Source: a virus. From it: a stretch of DNA of 41,164 nucleotides. Both the position numbers and the translations under genes were made by a program. The notes below the pieces were generated by a model. That model made no database searches, was not told where the DNA came from, and was given only the letters and a program-made list of their open reading frames with translations. Positions 28,989 to 36,379 of this stretch are shown in pieces. How positions within the stretch are numbered: position 1 is the first letter of the stretch; every line of letters begins with the position of its first letter. The stretch covers positions 1 to 41,164 of the IMG/VR virus record IMGVR_UViG_3300024999_000205, one strand, 5' to 3'.

Positions 28989-29909
28989 ATGGCATACACA
29001 GATAGAGAAGATCTAAATTATTTAGGCCAGTTATTCATGATAGGAGCAAATCAGACTCCGTTCCTGAACGCAATCGGCGGACTCAGCGGGGGTAGAACGG
29101 CACAAAGTTTTCTGTTCCCTGTTGCACAGCCCTGGGCGCTTAACAGCGCATCACAGCCAGCTATCACTGAAGCCGCTTCGGCAGCAGCCGCAGCAGCTAC
29201 TACCTACACCAGAGGCCAGGACACAAACACTGTACAGATATTCAAATATGACTATGCAGTGAGCTTTGCAAAGCAATCCACTACTGGTGAAATCGCAGGA
29301 ATCGCCATCAATGGAGATCAGCCTGTAAAGGATGAGCTTGCATTCCAAAGAATGGCACAGATGAGACAGATGGCTGTTGATGTAGAGTATAGTTTCCTTC
29401 AGGGGACATATCAGGCTGCAACCAACGCAAGCACAGCAGCAAAGACCAGAGGGCTTATCGCTGCAATATCCGCCAATGCGGTAGCCGGTGGCAGTGCATA
29501 CCTTACCAAAGCGATGATCCAGGAACTGCTCAGAGAAATGGCGGCTAATGGCGCTATATTCCAGAACATGGCTATACTTTGCAATGCATACCAGAAGCAG
29601 GGTCTTACAGATCTGTACGGTTATGCTCCTGAAGATAGAAATATTGGTGGAGTTAATGTCAAACAGATCGAGACTGATTTCTGCATGCTGGCTCCTATGT
29701 GGGCACCTTACATGCCGACTACATCAGTTGTAATAGCTGAAATGTCCGCATGTGCTCCCGTATTCTGTCCTTATGAAGGCCAGATTATAGCGGATGTGCC
29801 TACAGCAGTAACCGCAGCTCAAAAGGGCGGATTCATTTACAGCCAGATAGGTCTGGACTATGGTCCCGAAGAATACCACGGCAAGATCACCGACCTGCTT
29901 GACGCTTGA
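28989..29909 (+). CDS. Major capsid protein, HK97-fold SU10-like (306 aa)
   Basis: AAGGAGTG precedes the ATG. The start (MAYTDREDLNYLGQLFMIGA) and motifs TPFLNAIGG, FKYDYAVSFAKQ, DVEYSFLQG, and TRGLIAAI are those of SU10-like capsid proteins. The last part has PVFCPYEGQI and GLDYGPEEYHGKI. It directly follows the scaffold and is followed by an mRNA hairpin. No sign of truncation. Confidence 0.92.
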   Translation: MAYTDREDLNYLGQLFMIGANQTPFLNAIGGLSGGRTAQSFLFPVAQPWALNSASQPAITEAASAAAAAATTYTRGQDTNTVQIFKYDYAVSFAKQSTTGEIAGIAINGDQPVKDELAFQRMAQMRQMAVDVEYSFLQGTYQAATNASTAAKTRGLIAAISANAVAGGSAYLTKAMIQELLREMAANGAIFQNMAILCNAYQKQGLTDLYGYAPEDRNIGGVNVKQIETDFCMLAPMWAPYMPTTSVVIAEMSACAPVFCPYEGQIIADVPTAVTAAQKGGFIYSQIGLDYGPEEYHGKITDLLDA

Positions 29910-29934
29910 TAACAAATAAAGCATAGGAACTAAT

Positions 29935-29960
29935 GCCCCGCTGGAACACTCTGGCGGGGC
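29935..29960 (+). other. GC-rich hairpin after the capsid gene
   Basis: GCCCCGC-N12-GCGGGGC without a T-tract. Such a structure can protect the abundant capsid mRNA or partly reduce transcription into the next gene. Confidence 0.65.
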
Positions 29961-29983
29961 TACTATGAAAGGATGAATATAAA

Positions 29984-31132
29984 ATGACTACACCTACCTA
30001 TGATTTTTCTGAAATCCGCAATCCTCAGCTAAGGAAAACGCTTGAGGATTTTGTTGCCGAAGTCTTTGCCATTGCCGATGGGCATGACCATGACGGATCA
30101 AACTCAAAGACACTCTCTCCTGAAGCCGTAGTTGCAAACGATTCCATAAGTGCAGCCAAAATACAGGCCAATGCTGTAACAACCGAGAAGATAATTGGTG
30201 ATGCTGTAACCACAGCAAAGATCCTTGATGCTAACATCACAGCTGCAAAACTGGCTTCTGACGCAGTTACTACGGCAAAGATACTTGATGCTAACGTAAC
30301 AGCCGCAAAGATAGCCACAGGAGCTGTAGAAACCGCTAAACTGGCAGCCGATGCAGTGGATGGAACAAAACTAGCTGATGATGCTGTGGACAGTGAGCAC
30401 ATTGCAGCTGGGGCGATAGATCCTGAACATTTGGCAGCCAGCGCCGTTGAAACGGCTAAAATAGCCAATCTTAATGTTACCACTGCCAAGATAGCAGCCG
30501 ATGCTATAGATGGTACCAAGCTGGCAGATAATGCTGTCGATTCTGAGCATATCACAGCAGGTGCTATCGATGACGCTCACCTGGCTGTCGGTGCAGTTAG
30601 CGCCACAAAGATTGGTACAGATGCAGTAATAACCGCAAAGATCCTGGATGCTAATATCACAGCCGCAAAACTTGCTTCTGACTCAGTAGAGACAGCAAAG
30701 ATAGTAGCCTTGAATGTCACGGCTGCAAAGCTTGCTGCGGATGCTGTAGAGACAGCAAAGATAAAAGATGCCAATGTTACCTCCGCAAAGCTTGCAGCCA
30801 ATGCGCAGCCTCTGACCACTGCTGTAGCAGATCCGGGAGATGGGCAGGCAATAGCAGTCACCAATTCCGGTACCTGTCCTCTTGTGTCCGGTGGAGCTGA
30901 GACCAGGACTCTGGCAGTACCTACATTCGCAGGACAGAAATTGATCCTGGCATGCAAAACATATGTCGGAGATATTGTTATTACAGTGGCCTCCGCATTT
31001 AACCAGACCGGCAATAACACCATTACGGTGGAAGCTGCCGGGGATTATATCGAGCTCACGGGTATAGAGGTTGGTGCTGCAAAAGCATGGCGGGTAACTG
31101 CTAATGATGGATGTACACTGACTACAGTATAA
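29984..31132 (+). CDS. Head fibre-like protein with 22 decapeptide repeats (382 aa)
   Basis: GAAAGGATG precedes the ATG. Residues 1-50 form an N-terminal domain with GHDHDGSNSK, a histidine-rich metal-binding motif known in phage fibres. Residues 51-270 are 22 exact-length ten-residue repeats, each ending in K or H then I or L (for example AVTTAKILDA, NITAAKLASD, AVDGTKLADD). Residues ~275-382 form a beta-rich C-terminal domain (TRTLAVPTFAGQKLILACKT, WRVTANDGCTLTTV). The repeats suggest a trimeric beta-spiral or helix-like shaft of even register. It lies directly after the capsid, so it is probably a head fibre and not a tail fibre. Confidence 0.8.
   Translation: MTTPTYDFSEIRNPQLRKTLEDFVAEVFAIADGHDHDGSNSKTLSPEAVVANDSISAAKIQANAVTTEKIIGDAVTTAKILDANITAAKLASDAVTTAKILDANVTAAKIATGAVETAKLAADAVDGTKLADDAVDSEHIAAGAIDPEHLAASAVETAKIANLNVTTAKIAADAIDGTKLADNAVDSEHITAGAIDDAHLAVGAVSATKIGTDAVITAKILDANITAAKLASDSVETAKIVALNVTAAKLAADAVETAKIKDANVTSAKLAANAQPLTTAVADPGDGQAIAVTNSGTCPLVSGGAETRTLAVPTFAGQKLILACKTYVGDIVITVASAFNQTGNNTITVEAAGDYIELTGIEVGAAKAWRVTANDGCTLTTV
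30134..30793 (+). repeat. 22 tandem 30-bp coding repeats (head-fibre shaft)
   Basis: Each unit encodes ten residues with no insertion or deletion over 660 bases. At the DNA level units differ, but GCAAAGAT-type and GCTAA(C/T)-type blocks recur every 30 or 60 bases. Unit order shows repeated longer patterns, such as AVDGTKLAD-AVDSEHI at two places, which indicates growth by duplication of several units at once. Confidence 0.9.
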
Positions 31133-31143
31133 TAGCGGCTAAT

Positions 31144-31163
31144 AGAGGGGCTTCGGCCTCTCT
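31144..31163 (+). other. UUCG-tetraloop hairpin after the head-fibre gene
   Basis: AGAGGGGC-TTCG-GCCTCTCT forms an eight-base stem with one G-U pair; outer bases extend it further with a bulge. TTCG closed by C-G is very stable. There is no T-tract, so stabilisation or partial termination is more likely than full termination. Confidence 0.65.
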
Positions 31164-31188
31164 TATTGGCTAAGTGGAGGGGAAAACA

Positions 31189-31563
31189 ATGCTTTTTTAT
31201 GGTAATGGTATAGTCTGGGACAAAGAAAAGAACAAGAGGCTTTGTAAGTTTATAAAAGGGCAGTTTGAGACAGACGACAAGAGGATTACATCAATCCTAC
31301 GGGATAACGGATATAAGCATGATCCTGAGAAGGAACCTGAGAAGGAACCTGAGAAGGAGCTGGAGTCTGAGATAGGGTATATGCTTGATATAGGTACAGA
31401 ACCACTGCCTCCAGCAGATGATACTGTGAAGGAAGCAAAAGGGCTGGAAGACATGGAGCTTCCCGAACTCAGGGCAATTGCCGATAAAATGGGTATCAAG
31501 TATGCCCTCAATATAGGCAAAGAAAAACTGATAAATAAAATAAGACAGGGTGATAGATCATGA
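31189..31563 (+). CDS. HeH/LEM-domain head protein (124 aa)
   Basis: Start chosen at ATG after GGAGGGG; a GTG five codons earlier overlaps the site. N-terminal domain: FYGNGIVWDKEKNKRLCKFI with RITSILRDNGY, a phage head-protein pattern. Then come three PEKE repeats and an acidic linker. The C-terminus (LPELRAIADKMGIKYALNIG, EKLINKIRQ) is a HeH/LEM-like helix-extended loop-helix domain known in phage head-completion proteins. It ends overlapping the next ATG. Confidence 0.75.
   Translation: MLFYGNGIVWDKEKNKRLCKFIKGQFETDDKRITSILRDNGYKHDPEKEPEKEPEKELESEIGYMLDIGTEPLPPADDTVKEAKGLEDMELPELRAIADKMGIKYALNIGKEKLINKIRQGDRS
31324..31359 (+). repeat. Three tandem 12-bp repeats (PEKE)
   Basis: CCTGAGAAGGAA occurs twice and then CCTGAGAAGGAG, encoding PEKEPEKEPEKE in the linker of the HeH-domain protein. 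Likely length-variable by slippage. Confidence 0.9.
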
Positions 31564-31892
31564 GTCTACCGAGAATAACTGAGCTGCTTGGTTGGATAAA
31601 GGATAAATTAATCTCTTCACCGTATGCCTTCGAGCAGGTGACAGTTGATAATACTGCAGGCGGTAAGGGGTTAACAGCCGCAACATACGATGCTTCAAAG
31701 AGAGCCGTTATTACTGTTGAAACAGCACAGATACGGTACAGGGCAGATGGTGGGGCTCCTACAACTACTGTAGGCCACATAGCTGATATTGGTGATACCA
31801 TTGAACTTGAATCTGCAAGTGAGATTGCCAATTTTAAGGCGATCCGCACAGGTGCAAACAGTGGTTTAATCAGTGTAAGCTATTTTGATTAA
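31560..31892 (+). CDS. Small beta-rich head protein (110 aa)
   Basis: The ATG overlaps the previous stop (ATGA). After an N-terminal amphipathic helix (LPRITELLGWIKDKLI) the protein is beta-rich: KRAVITVETAQIRYRADGGA, then TVGHIADIGDTIELES and a closing strand. This pattern (RYR-x-DGxxPT...G..i..g..iel) is frequent in small phage head or decoration proteins. Function unknown. Confidence 0.7.
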   Translation: MSLPRITELLGWIKDKLISSPYAFEQVTVDNTAGGKGLTAATYDASKRAVITVETAQIRYRADGGAPTTTVGHIADIGDTIELESASEIANFKAIRTGANSGLISVSYFD

Positions 31893-31906
31893 GGCGGTGC
31901 ATAACG

Positions 31907-32704
31907 ATGAAACATAAAAAAGGAACGGCCCTGATAGAAGAACAATTGGCTAATATTGCGCGGTATTTAAGTACACCAGTGGCAACATACACCCATAGCA
32001 CAAACACAGAAGTGGTTGTAAGTGCCGTTGATGTTGACACAGATACTTTTACCAGTGTTGGGCATGGATTAGTAAATAACGATGTAATTTTCCCAACTTT
32101 AAACACTAATCCCGGCGCAGTATATCCGTTGCAGGTGTATGCAGGCGGCATGGTGCAAGGACTATACTATGTCGTTAATAAAACAGATGATACTTTTCAG
32201 CTCTCTCTTACAAGCGGAGGTGCAGCTATAAATCTGACAGCTAACGCTACAATTGACTTGACAAAATGGCACTTTGAAAGTTTTGTTTTGAGTATTACAA
32301 TAAACAATTTGCCCGCAAGTAAAAGGTATAAAATTAAATTAATGAGTAAAGCTGCAGCAGCTGGGTATATTTCCTTGTCGTTAAATGGTACCAACCCAGG
32401 CAATGCATTTGCGTTAAGCACCCTCGCAACATACAGCGATTGTAAACTTGTAAATGCTATAGGCAGTATATCGTCAAGGAGCGAATTTATTATAGATACC
32501 AATGGGCGCATGTTTGTGGAAGGGTATGCAAATTGTATTAACGTGAACGCTGCTCAGGCAGCACAATATTCATCGACATTGCAACAAATCTACACCAGAT
32601 GCATGACCAACTATATGCAAGCCACTGATATTACGAGCATTACTATTGAATTATTGTATAGAGGTATTACTAATGGCTCAACTGTGGAGGTGTACAAAGT
32701 ATGA
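31907..32704 (+). CDS. Decoration or spike-like protein of unknown family (265 aa)
   Basis: AAGGCGGTG precedes the ATG. Residues ~45-105 form a beta segment with TDTFTSVGHGLVNNDVIFPT and YYVVNKTDDTFQLSLTSGGA, a pattern recurrent in phage particle-surface proteins. The rest is also beta-rich (FESFVLSITINNLPASKRYK). By eye it is more AT-rich than its neighbours, as are the two small genes after it, suggesting a more recently acquired block. It could decorate the capsid. Not recognised with certainty. Confidence 0.65.
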   Translation: MKHKKGTALIEEQLANIARYLSTPVATYTHSTNTEVVVSAVDVDTDTFTSVGHGLVNNDVIFPTLNTNPGAVYPLQVYAGGMVQGLYYVVNKTDDTFQLSLTSGGAAINLTANATIDLTKWHFESFVLSITINNLPASKRYKIKLMSKAAAAGYISLSLNGTNPGNAFALSTLATYSDCKLVNAIGSISSRSEFIIDTNGRMFVEGYANCINVNAAQAAQYSSTLQQIYTRCMTNYMQATDITSITIELLYRGITNGSTVEVYKV

Positions 32705-32853
32705 AAAACATAATATACAATGCTCTAACAGGTGAAACAACTTTTGAAGAAGTGTCTGACGTTGAAATGTTTGCGGTAGAGCCAGAACCCACCACAGAAG
32801 AAGTGCTTGACGAGCTTATTGAAGTGCTTGTTGACAAGGGGGTAATATTCTAA
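32701..32853 (+). CDS. Small acidic protein (50 aa)
   Basis: ATGA overlap with the previous stop; GTGGAGGTG upstream serves as ribosome site. The sequence MKNIIYNALTGETTFEEVSD has a short beta hairpin and then an acidic helix (TTEEVLDELIEVLVDKG). It resembles small acidic proteins encoded near phage fibre genes. Function unknown. Confidence 0.65.
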   Translation: MKNIIYNALTGETTFEEVSDVEMFAVEPEPTTEEVLDELIEVLVDKGVIF

Positions 32854-33008
32854 TGGCATATAATAAATTAAAAGCTTATATTGGTAAAAAGGGCTTAAAA
32901 GCCAAAGCCGATAGCAACAAAACCGATAAAGAAAAGCTAATTTCCGACATAAATAAAGCTACTACGGTAGCACAATTAAAGGCTGAAATGGCGAAAATGA
33001 TTAAGTGA
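32853..33008 (+). CDS. Small basic helical protein (51 aa)
   Basis: TAATG overlap with the previous stop, AAGGGGGT upstream. The product (MAYNKLKAYIGKKGLKAKAD, then KEKLISDINKATTVAQLKAE) is lysine-rich and helical, and is opposite in charge to the previous protein, so the two could bind each other. Function unknown. Confidence 0.6.
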   Translation: MAYNKLKAYIGKKGLKAKADSNKTDKEKLISDINKATTVAQLKAEMAKMIK

Positions 33009-33041
33009 GTTACCGCGGAATAGGTCAGCATGATGCAACGG

Positions 33042-33079
33042 AGAGCTTGAGAGATCAGGCTCTTTTTATATTTTTTTTA
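33042..33079 (+). terminator. Terminator ending the head transcript
   Basis: AGAGCTTGA-GAGA-TCAGGCTCT (nine pairs with one G-U) followed by a long T-rich tract. It closes the scaffold-to-accessory transcript. Confidence 0.85.
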
Positions 33080-33137
33080 TAAAAACCGGTAGAATCCACT
33101 TGTATCAATGGCTGTAAGACTTTTTGCGGCTATTTCA

Positions 33138-33169
33138 TTGCAAATACGCTGAAAACTTTTTGGTAATGT
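33138..33169 (+). promoter_or_regulatory. Possible late promoter 3a
   Basis: TTGCAA, exactly 20 bases, TAATGT, with ACTTTTTGG before the second box as in candidate 2. It is a poorer -10 match than the others, and lies 53 bases upstream of candidate 3b. Confidence 0.35.
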
Positions 33170-33190
33170 TAAAATGAGGCTCTTTTTGTT

Positions 33191-33222
33191 TTGCAAAAAA
33201 TCTCTCTGTCGTTTGCTATTCT
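33191..33222 (+). promoter_or_regulatory. Late promoter candidate 3b (before connector and tail genes)
   Basis: TTGCAA, exactly 20 bases, TATTCT, 20 bases before the connector start. This is the third late gene block that begins with the same TTGCA-N20 arrangement. The rest of the 33080-33190 gap shows no gene. Confidence 0.55.
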
Positions 33223-33241
33223 TATATCAGAGGTGGGTTAA

Positions 33242-33724
33242 ATGATAGGTCAAGTGATGAGAGAGATAAATAGATACTGGCCCCGGACTTATGAAAATAT
33301 AAGCCTTACTTTTGCTGCTACCGGAAAGACAATTACCGGAGCTACCGAGACATACCTGCCAGGGCAGTATATTCTCATTCAGCATTCCATCCTTAATGAC
33401 GGTGTGTATAAGATAGCATCTGTTACAAATGGGGTTATAACTGTAGTTGAAACCATCTATGACGAGACCGCAAAAGTCAACATATTCGGCCTTGCCCCTC
33501 CGAGGGATTTCCTTGATCTGGTTACTGACATAGCCGCTTTCACTGGTAAAGATGGTGTGAAGTCTGAGAGTATAGACGATTATTCCGTAAGCTTCGAGGG
33601 TGATGGCTCCTGGAAGACGGCCTTTAGAAAGAGGCTCAACACTTACCGCAGTATGTATGACGATCTGGGAGGTTTGCTGTATGCCAATAACAGACTATTA
33701 TACGCTGATAGAGTTACATACTAA
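33242..33724 (+). CDS. Head-tail connector / adaptor protein (160 aa)
   Basis: AGAGGTGGG precedes the ATG. The first half is a beta-rich insertion (NISLTFAATGKTITGATETY), the second half the helical connector core with PRDFLDLVTDIAAF, YSVSFEGDGSWKTAFRKRLN and YRSMYDDLGG. This core with YS-x-x and W...F...L..YR is typical of gp6/gp15-type adaptors that dock on the portal. It overlaps the head-closure gene. Confidence 0.8.
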   Translation: MIGQVMREINRYWPRTYENISLTFAATGKTITGATETYLPGQYILIQHSILNDGVYKIASVTNGVITVVETIYDETAKVNIFGLAPPRDFLDLVTDIAAFTGKDGVKSESIDDYSVSFEGDGSWKTAFRKRLNTYRSMYDDLGGLLYANNRLLYADRVTY

Positions 33725-34013
33725 AACCAAAACGCCCAACGGCAGGGGCGGGAGTACTTATGTGTGGGCAAAGGCATCCGAGTTCCAGGGACTCATTAAC
33801 CAGGCATCCAGCCGGGAGATCGAAGCAGCTGCAAAGCTGAGTATTGAGGCAGACCATAAGCTGTATTGCCCAGTGGGGACAAGTCTTTCAAACGAAAAAC
33901 TACTCAAGCAGGGAAGCACCTATTACCGAGTAGTATCAAAACCAAAGGACACGGTAAGCCAAGGCCACCATTACAAGGTATTACTGAAAGAGGTACAGCT
34001 GGATGGGCAGTAA
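33681..34013 (+). CDS. Head closure protein (110 aa)
   Basis: Start chosen at ATG inside the connector gene, seven bases after GGGAGG; the frame is open upstream but has no site. The sequence MPITDYYTLIELHTKTKTPN, RGGSTYVWAKASEFQGLINQ, ADHKLYCPVG and GSTYYRVVSKPKD matches SPP1 gp16 / phage head-tail joining proteins. It should seal the portal and receive the tail. Confidence 0.8.
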   Translation: MPITDYYTLIELHTKTKTPNGRGGSTYVWAKASEFQGLINQASSREIEAAAKLSIEADHKLYCPVGTSLSNEKLLKQGSTYYRVVSKPKDTVSQGHHYKVLLKEVQLDGQ

Positions 34014-34434
34014 TTATGAGAGCTTCATCCCACAGGCCAAAAAGATGATCTCTGATGCCGAGGAAAGAGCACTGTGGCTGATAGGTGAACTGATCGAGGG
34101 TAAAGCGAAGTTACTGGCACCTGTAGGGCTCTCCGGAGAGTTGAGGAACAAGATCGGCCACAAGGTATATCTAGATCCCATGACAGGGGGTAGGGGTGTA
34201 GCAACTGGTACAGACATCGAATATGGGATATACGTTGAAAAGGGTACCGGTATATATGCAGTAGACGGGAACGGCAGGAAAACACCCTGGGTATGGTATG
34301 ACTCATTAACGGGTAAATACCACTGGACTGAAGGTATGCATCCGCAGCCATTTCTTGAACCGGCGGCAGTGGAGAACATATCAAGAATCAAAGATATAGT
34401 AGAAAAGGTGATGAAACAGCTTGACAACAGTTGA
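34003..34434 (+). CDS. HK97 gp10-like head-tail/neck protein (143 aa)
   Basis: Starts within the end of the closure gene. The N-terminal helix (ISDAEERALWLIGELIEGKA) is followed by LLAPVGLSGELRNKIGHKVY, VEKGTGIYAV, WVWYDSLTGKYHWTEGMHPQ and PFLEPA, the standard HK97-gp10 pattern. These proteins act in the neck or tail completion. Its end overlaps the next gene. Confidence 0.85.
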   Translation: MGSNYESFIPQAKKMISDAEERALWLIGELIEGKAKLLAPVGLSGELRNKIGHKVYLDPMTGGRGVATGTDIEYGIYVEKGTGIYAVDGNGRKTPWVWYDSLTGKYHWTEGMHPQPFLEPAAVENISRIKDIVEKVMKQLDNS

Positions 34435-34810
34435 CCTGAAAACAGCAGTATACAACCTAATAAATGCAGTAGCGAAAGCGATAGAATCAGGCCATGTTGA
34501 AAAAGATGAGGCTTTTCCATATGCGGTGTATGCCCTTAGAAACAGCATCGAGGGCGGTACAGATAACTTCGGCAGCATCATCTATCCACTTGAGATTGAC
34601 GTGATGGATCATGACATGGGCAAGGACACTACAGCCATTGAAAACCTGGCTGATACCATAGATACCGCACTTAACAGAGTGCATTATGTGGGTAGTAATT
34701 TTTATTTCCATTGTATCAGGGAGAGCCGGGATCCGAACTACCCGACTCCTGATGAATATACACTCCGGAGGAATCTTCGGTATCAAGTAAAAGTATTTAC
34801 GAAAGGATGA
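34421..34810 (+). CDS. Tail terminator / tail completion protein (129 aa)
   Basis: TTG start after AAAAGGTG, overlapping the previous gene. The fold reads like gpU-type terminators: LKTAVYNLINAVAKAIESGH, AFPYAVYALRNSIEGG, then VMDHDMGKDTTAIENLADTI and a final strand YQVKVFTKG. Place between the gp10-like gene and the tube gene supports the call. Confidence 0.75.
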   Translation: MTTVDLKTAVYNLINAVAKAIESGHVEKDEAFPYAVYALRNSIEGGTDNFGSIIYPLEIDVMDHDMGKDTTAIENLADTIDTALNRVHYVGSNFYFHCIRESRDPNYPTPDEYTLRRNLRYQVKVFTKG

Positions 34811-34815
34811 TTTGA

Positions 34816-35697
34816 ATGAGCGTAAAAGCAAATGCACCGATGGGAGATCCATCAACGGAGTACCTGGGGCCAGGTGCGATATATTTTAATTACGGCGAGG
34901 CCGGTGAGGTAGTAGTAGGGGTGACCAAGGGCGGATCCGAGTTTAAGGATGGCGCTGAATTCAGGCACCGTGAATCTGATGGGGATTATGGTCCGGTCAA
35001 AGGTGCCATAGATCTCATAAAAATGACACCTGTGCTGAAGATACGGACTCTAAAAATTGACAAAACGAACTTGCAGAAATACTATGCGGGTATGTCTTTG
35101 GATGACGCAGATGGCACATACAGCAAGCTTACCAGGATGGTGGATCTCTCCAGCAGCTATATTGATAATGTGGCATTCGTAGGGCAGAACCGTACTGGGG
35201 AAGATATCATCATCATCCTGTATGATGCTATCGGTCTGAGTGCACTGGCTATGGCCTTTACAAAAGATGTAGAGATCATTCCTGAGATCGAGCTGACAGC
35301 AACATTCGATCCTGCCACTTTCGTTAAAACCGATGCCAGCACATATCCGTATCAGGTCTGGCTGCAAAAGGCTGCTGATACAACAGCTCCTACGGTAACA
35401 TGTGTACCCGCTGACGCCGCAACAGGTGTGGCAACGAGCGTAAATGTAGTCTGGACATTCAGCGAAGCCATTAACCCTGCCAAGATGATCGGCACTAATT
35501 TCTTCTTGATGGGGGCTGATGGAACACCAGTGGCCGGCGCTCTGAGTATTGGAACGAATGACACCGTTGTTACATTCAATCCTACAGATGCCTTGTCGGG
35601 GGCTACGGGTTACCTCGCGATTGTAACAACTGCTGTAACTGATGTATCCGGTAACGCTCTGGCTGCTACAAATGTAACCAATTTCACAACTGCTTAA
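34816..35697 (+). CDS. Major tail tube protein with C-terminal Ig-like domain (293 aa)
   Basis: GAAAGGATG precedes the ATG. Residues ~1-185 are the tube domain: PSTEYLGPGAIYFNYGEAGE, GGSEFKDGAEFRHRESDGDY and AFTKDVEIIPEIELTATFDP. A Big_5-type bacterial Ig-like domain follows from about residue 192: APTVTCVPADAATGVATSVN, TFSEAINPAKM, then VVTFNPTDALSGATGY to the end. The Ig-like part would stud the tail outside. It is followed by the chaperone genes, as expected for siphoviruses. Confidence 0.88.
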   Translation: MSVKANAPMGDPSTEYLGPGAIYFNYGEAGEVVVGVTKGGSEFKDGAEFRHRESDGDYGPVKGAIDLIKMTPVLKIRTLKIDKTNLQKYYAGMSLDDADGTYSKLTRMVDLSSSYIDNVAFVGQNRTGEDIIIILYDAIGLSALAMAFTKDVEIIPEIELTATFDPATFVKTDASTYPYQVWLQKAADTTAPTVTCVPADAATGVATSVNVVWTFSEAINPAKMIGTNFFLMGADGTPVAGALSIGTNDTVVTFNPTDALSGATGYLAIVTTAVTDVSGNALAATNVTNFTTA

Positions 35698-35719
35698 TAA
35701 ATGAAGGGGGATTGTACCA

Positions 35720-36061
35720 ATGACGATCAATACAGAGAAAGCATTCGACATGCTGCCTTATGCAGTAGAAATCATAGAGAAGGTTGATATGAGGGGGTAC
35801 ATCCTCCGAAATAAAGGCGTTCTTAACACAAAGGATAAGGATGATGCGGATAAGATTTTGAAGGACAAGGGCTTTGATTTTGCCATGCACATTCTTAAAA
35901 ATACAGGAAAGATAAAGTCTGAAGTGTTTGAGATACTGGCCATAGTTCATGACAAGCCTGCTGACGAAATCAAAGCCCAACCATTTAGTGAGACCATACT
36001 GCAGCTGAAAGTCCTGTTGCAGGACAAGGAGCTAATTGGTTTTTTCAAGTCAGCTATGTAA
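35720..36061 (+). CDS. Tail assembly chaperone, short form (gpG-like, 113 aa)
   Basis: AAGGGGGAT precedes the ATG. A small helical protein (AFDMLPYAVEIIEKVDMRGY, then ILKDKGFDFAMHILKNTGKI) ending KSAM. It lies between the tail tube and tape measure genes. A T-TTT-TTC slip site near its end lets some ribosomes move to the -1 frame and make a longer form, as in lambda gpG/gpGT. Confidence 0.85.
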   Translation: MTINTEKAFDMLPYAVEIIEKVDMRGYILRNKGVLNTKDKDDADKILKDKGFDFAMHILKNTGKIKSEVFEILAIVHDKPADEIKAQPFSETILQLKVLLQDKELIGFFKSAM

Positions 36062-36375
36062 TTGGGTGGGAAAGATCTCTCACCCTTTTACATAGCAATT
36101 ATAATTATGTGTACCTAATACGGCAAAGGCCGGGAATACTCACTAAGCTCCTGCAGCATGCGAGAAATTCAGAACTAGAACAAAGGGCATGGGAACGGTG
36201 GCTTACATTATATCTAGTTTCGCAATTAGCAGGGGGGTCAAGTCTCCCATCCTTTGAAAATTACTTCGGACAGGTGAAAGCAGTAGACAATAATGTTACT
36301 GAGGAAGATTATTCTGGCATATTAAAGAAAGCCGAATTAACAAAAGCGAAGCATCAAAAAACGATGAAGCGGTGA
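35720..36375 (+). CDS. Tail assembly chaperone, -1 frameshift form (gpGT-like, ~218 aa)
   Basis: Join of 35720-36046 and 36046-36375. The 0 frame reads GGT TTT TTC; slipping back one base gives TTT TTT CAA and an open frame to the TGA at 36373-36375. The extension adds QVSYVIGWERSLTLLHSNYN and then PGILTKLLQHARNSELEQRA, with WERWLTLYLVSQLAGG. The extension has no good start of its own (only a GTG at 36109 without a site), supporting expression by frameshift. The long form probably binds the tape measure protein during tail assembly. Confidence 0.85.
36040..36085 (+). promoter_or_regulatory. Programmed -1 frameshift signal
   Basis: Slippery heptamer TTTTTTC (36040-36046) is followed 17 bases later by GGGTGGGA-aagatc-TCTCACCC (36064-36085), an eight-pair stem with one G-U. 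The short-form stop codon lies between them. Confidence 0.85.
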
Positions 36376-36379
36376 TAAT

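Noticed and set aside
30134-30793. Regular 30-bp period suggesting a CRISPR array
   Set aside because: The period is in frame and encodes ten-residue protein repeats; there are no identical repeats with unique spacers.
35050-35751. 233-codon minus-strand cysteine-rich ORF opposite the tail tube gene
   Set aside because: Antisense to a confident gene, no ribosome site, composition explained by complement of Ala/Thr/Asp codons.
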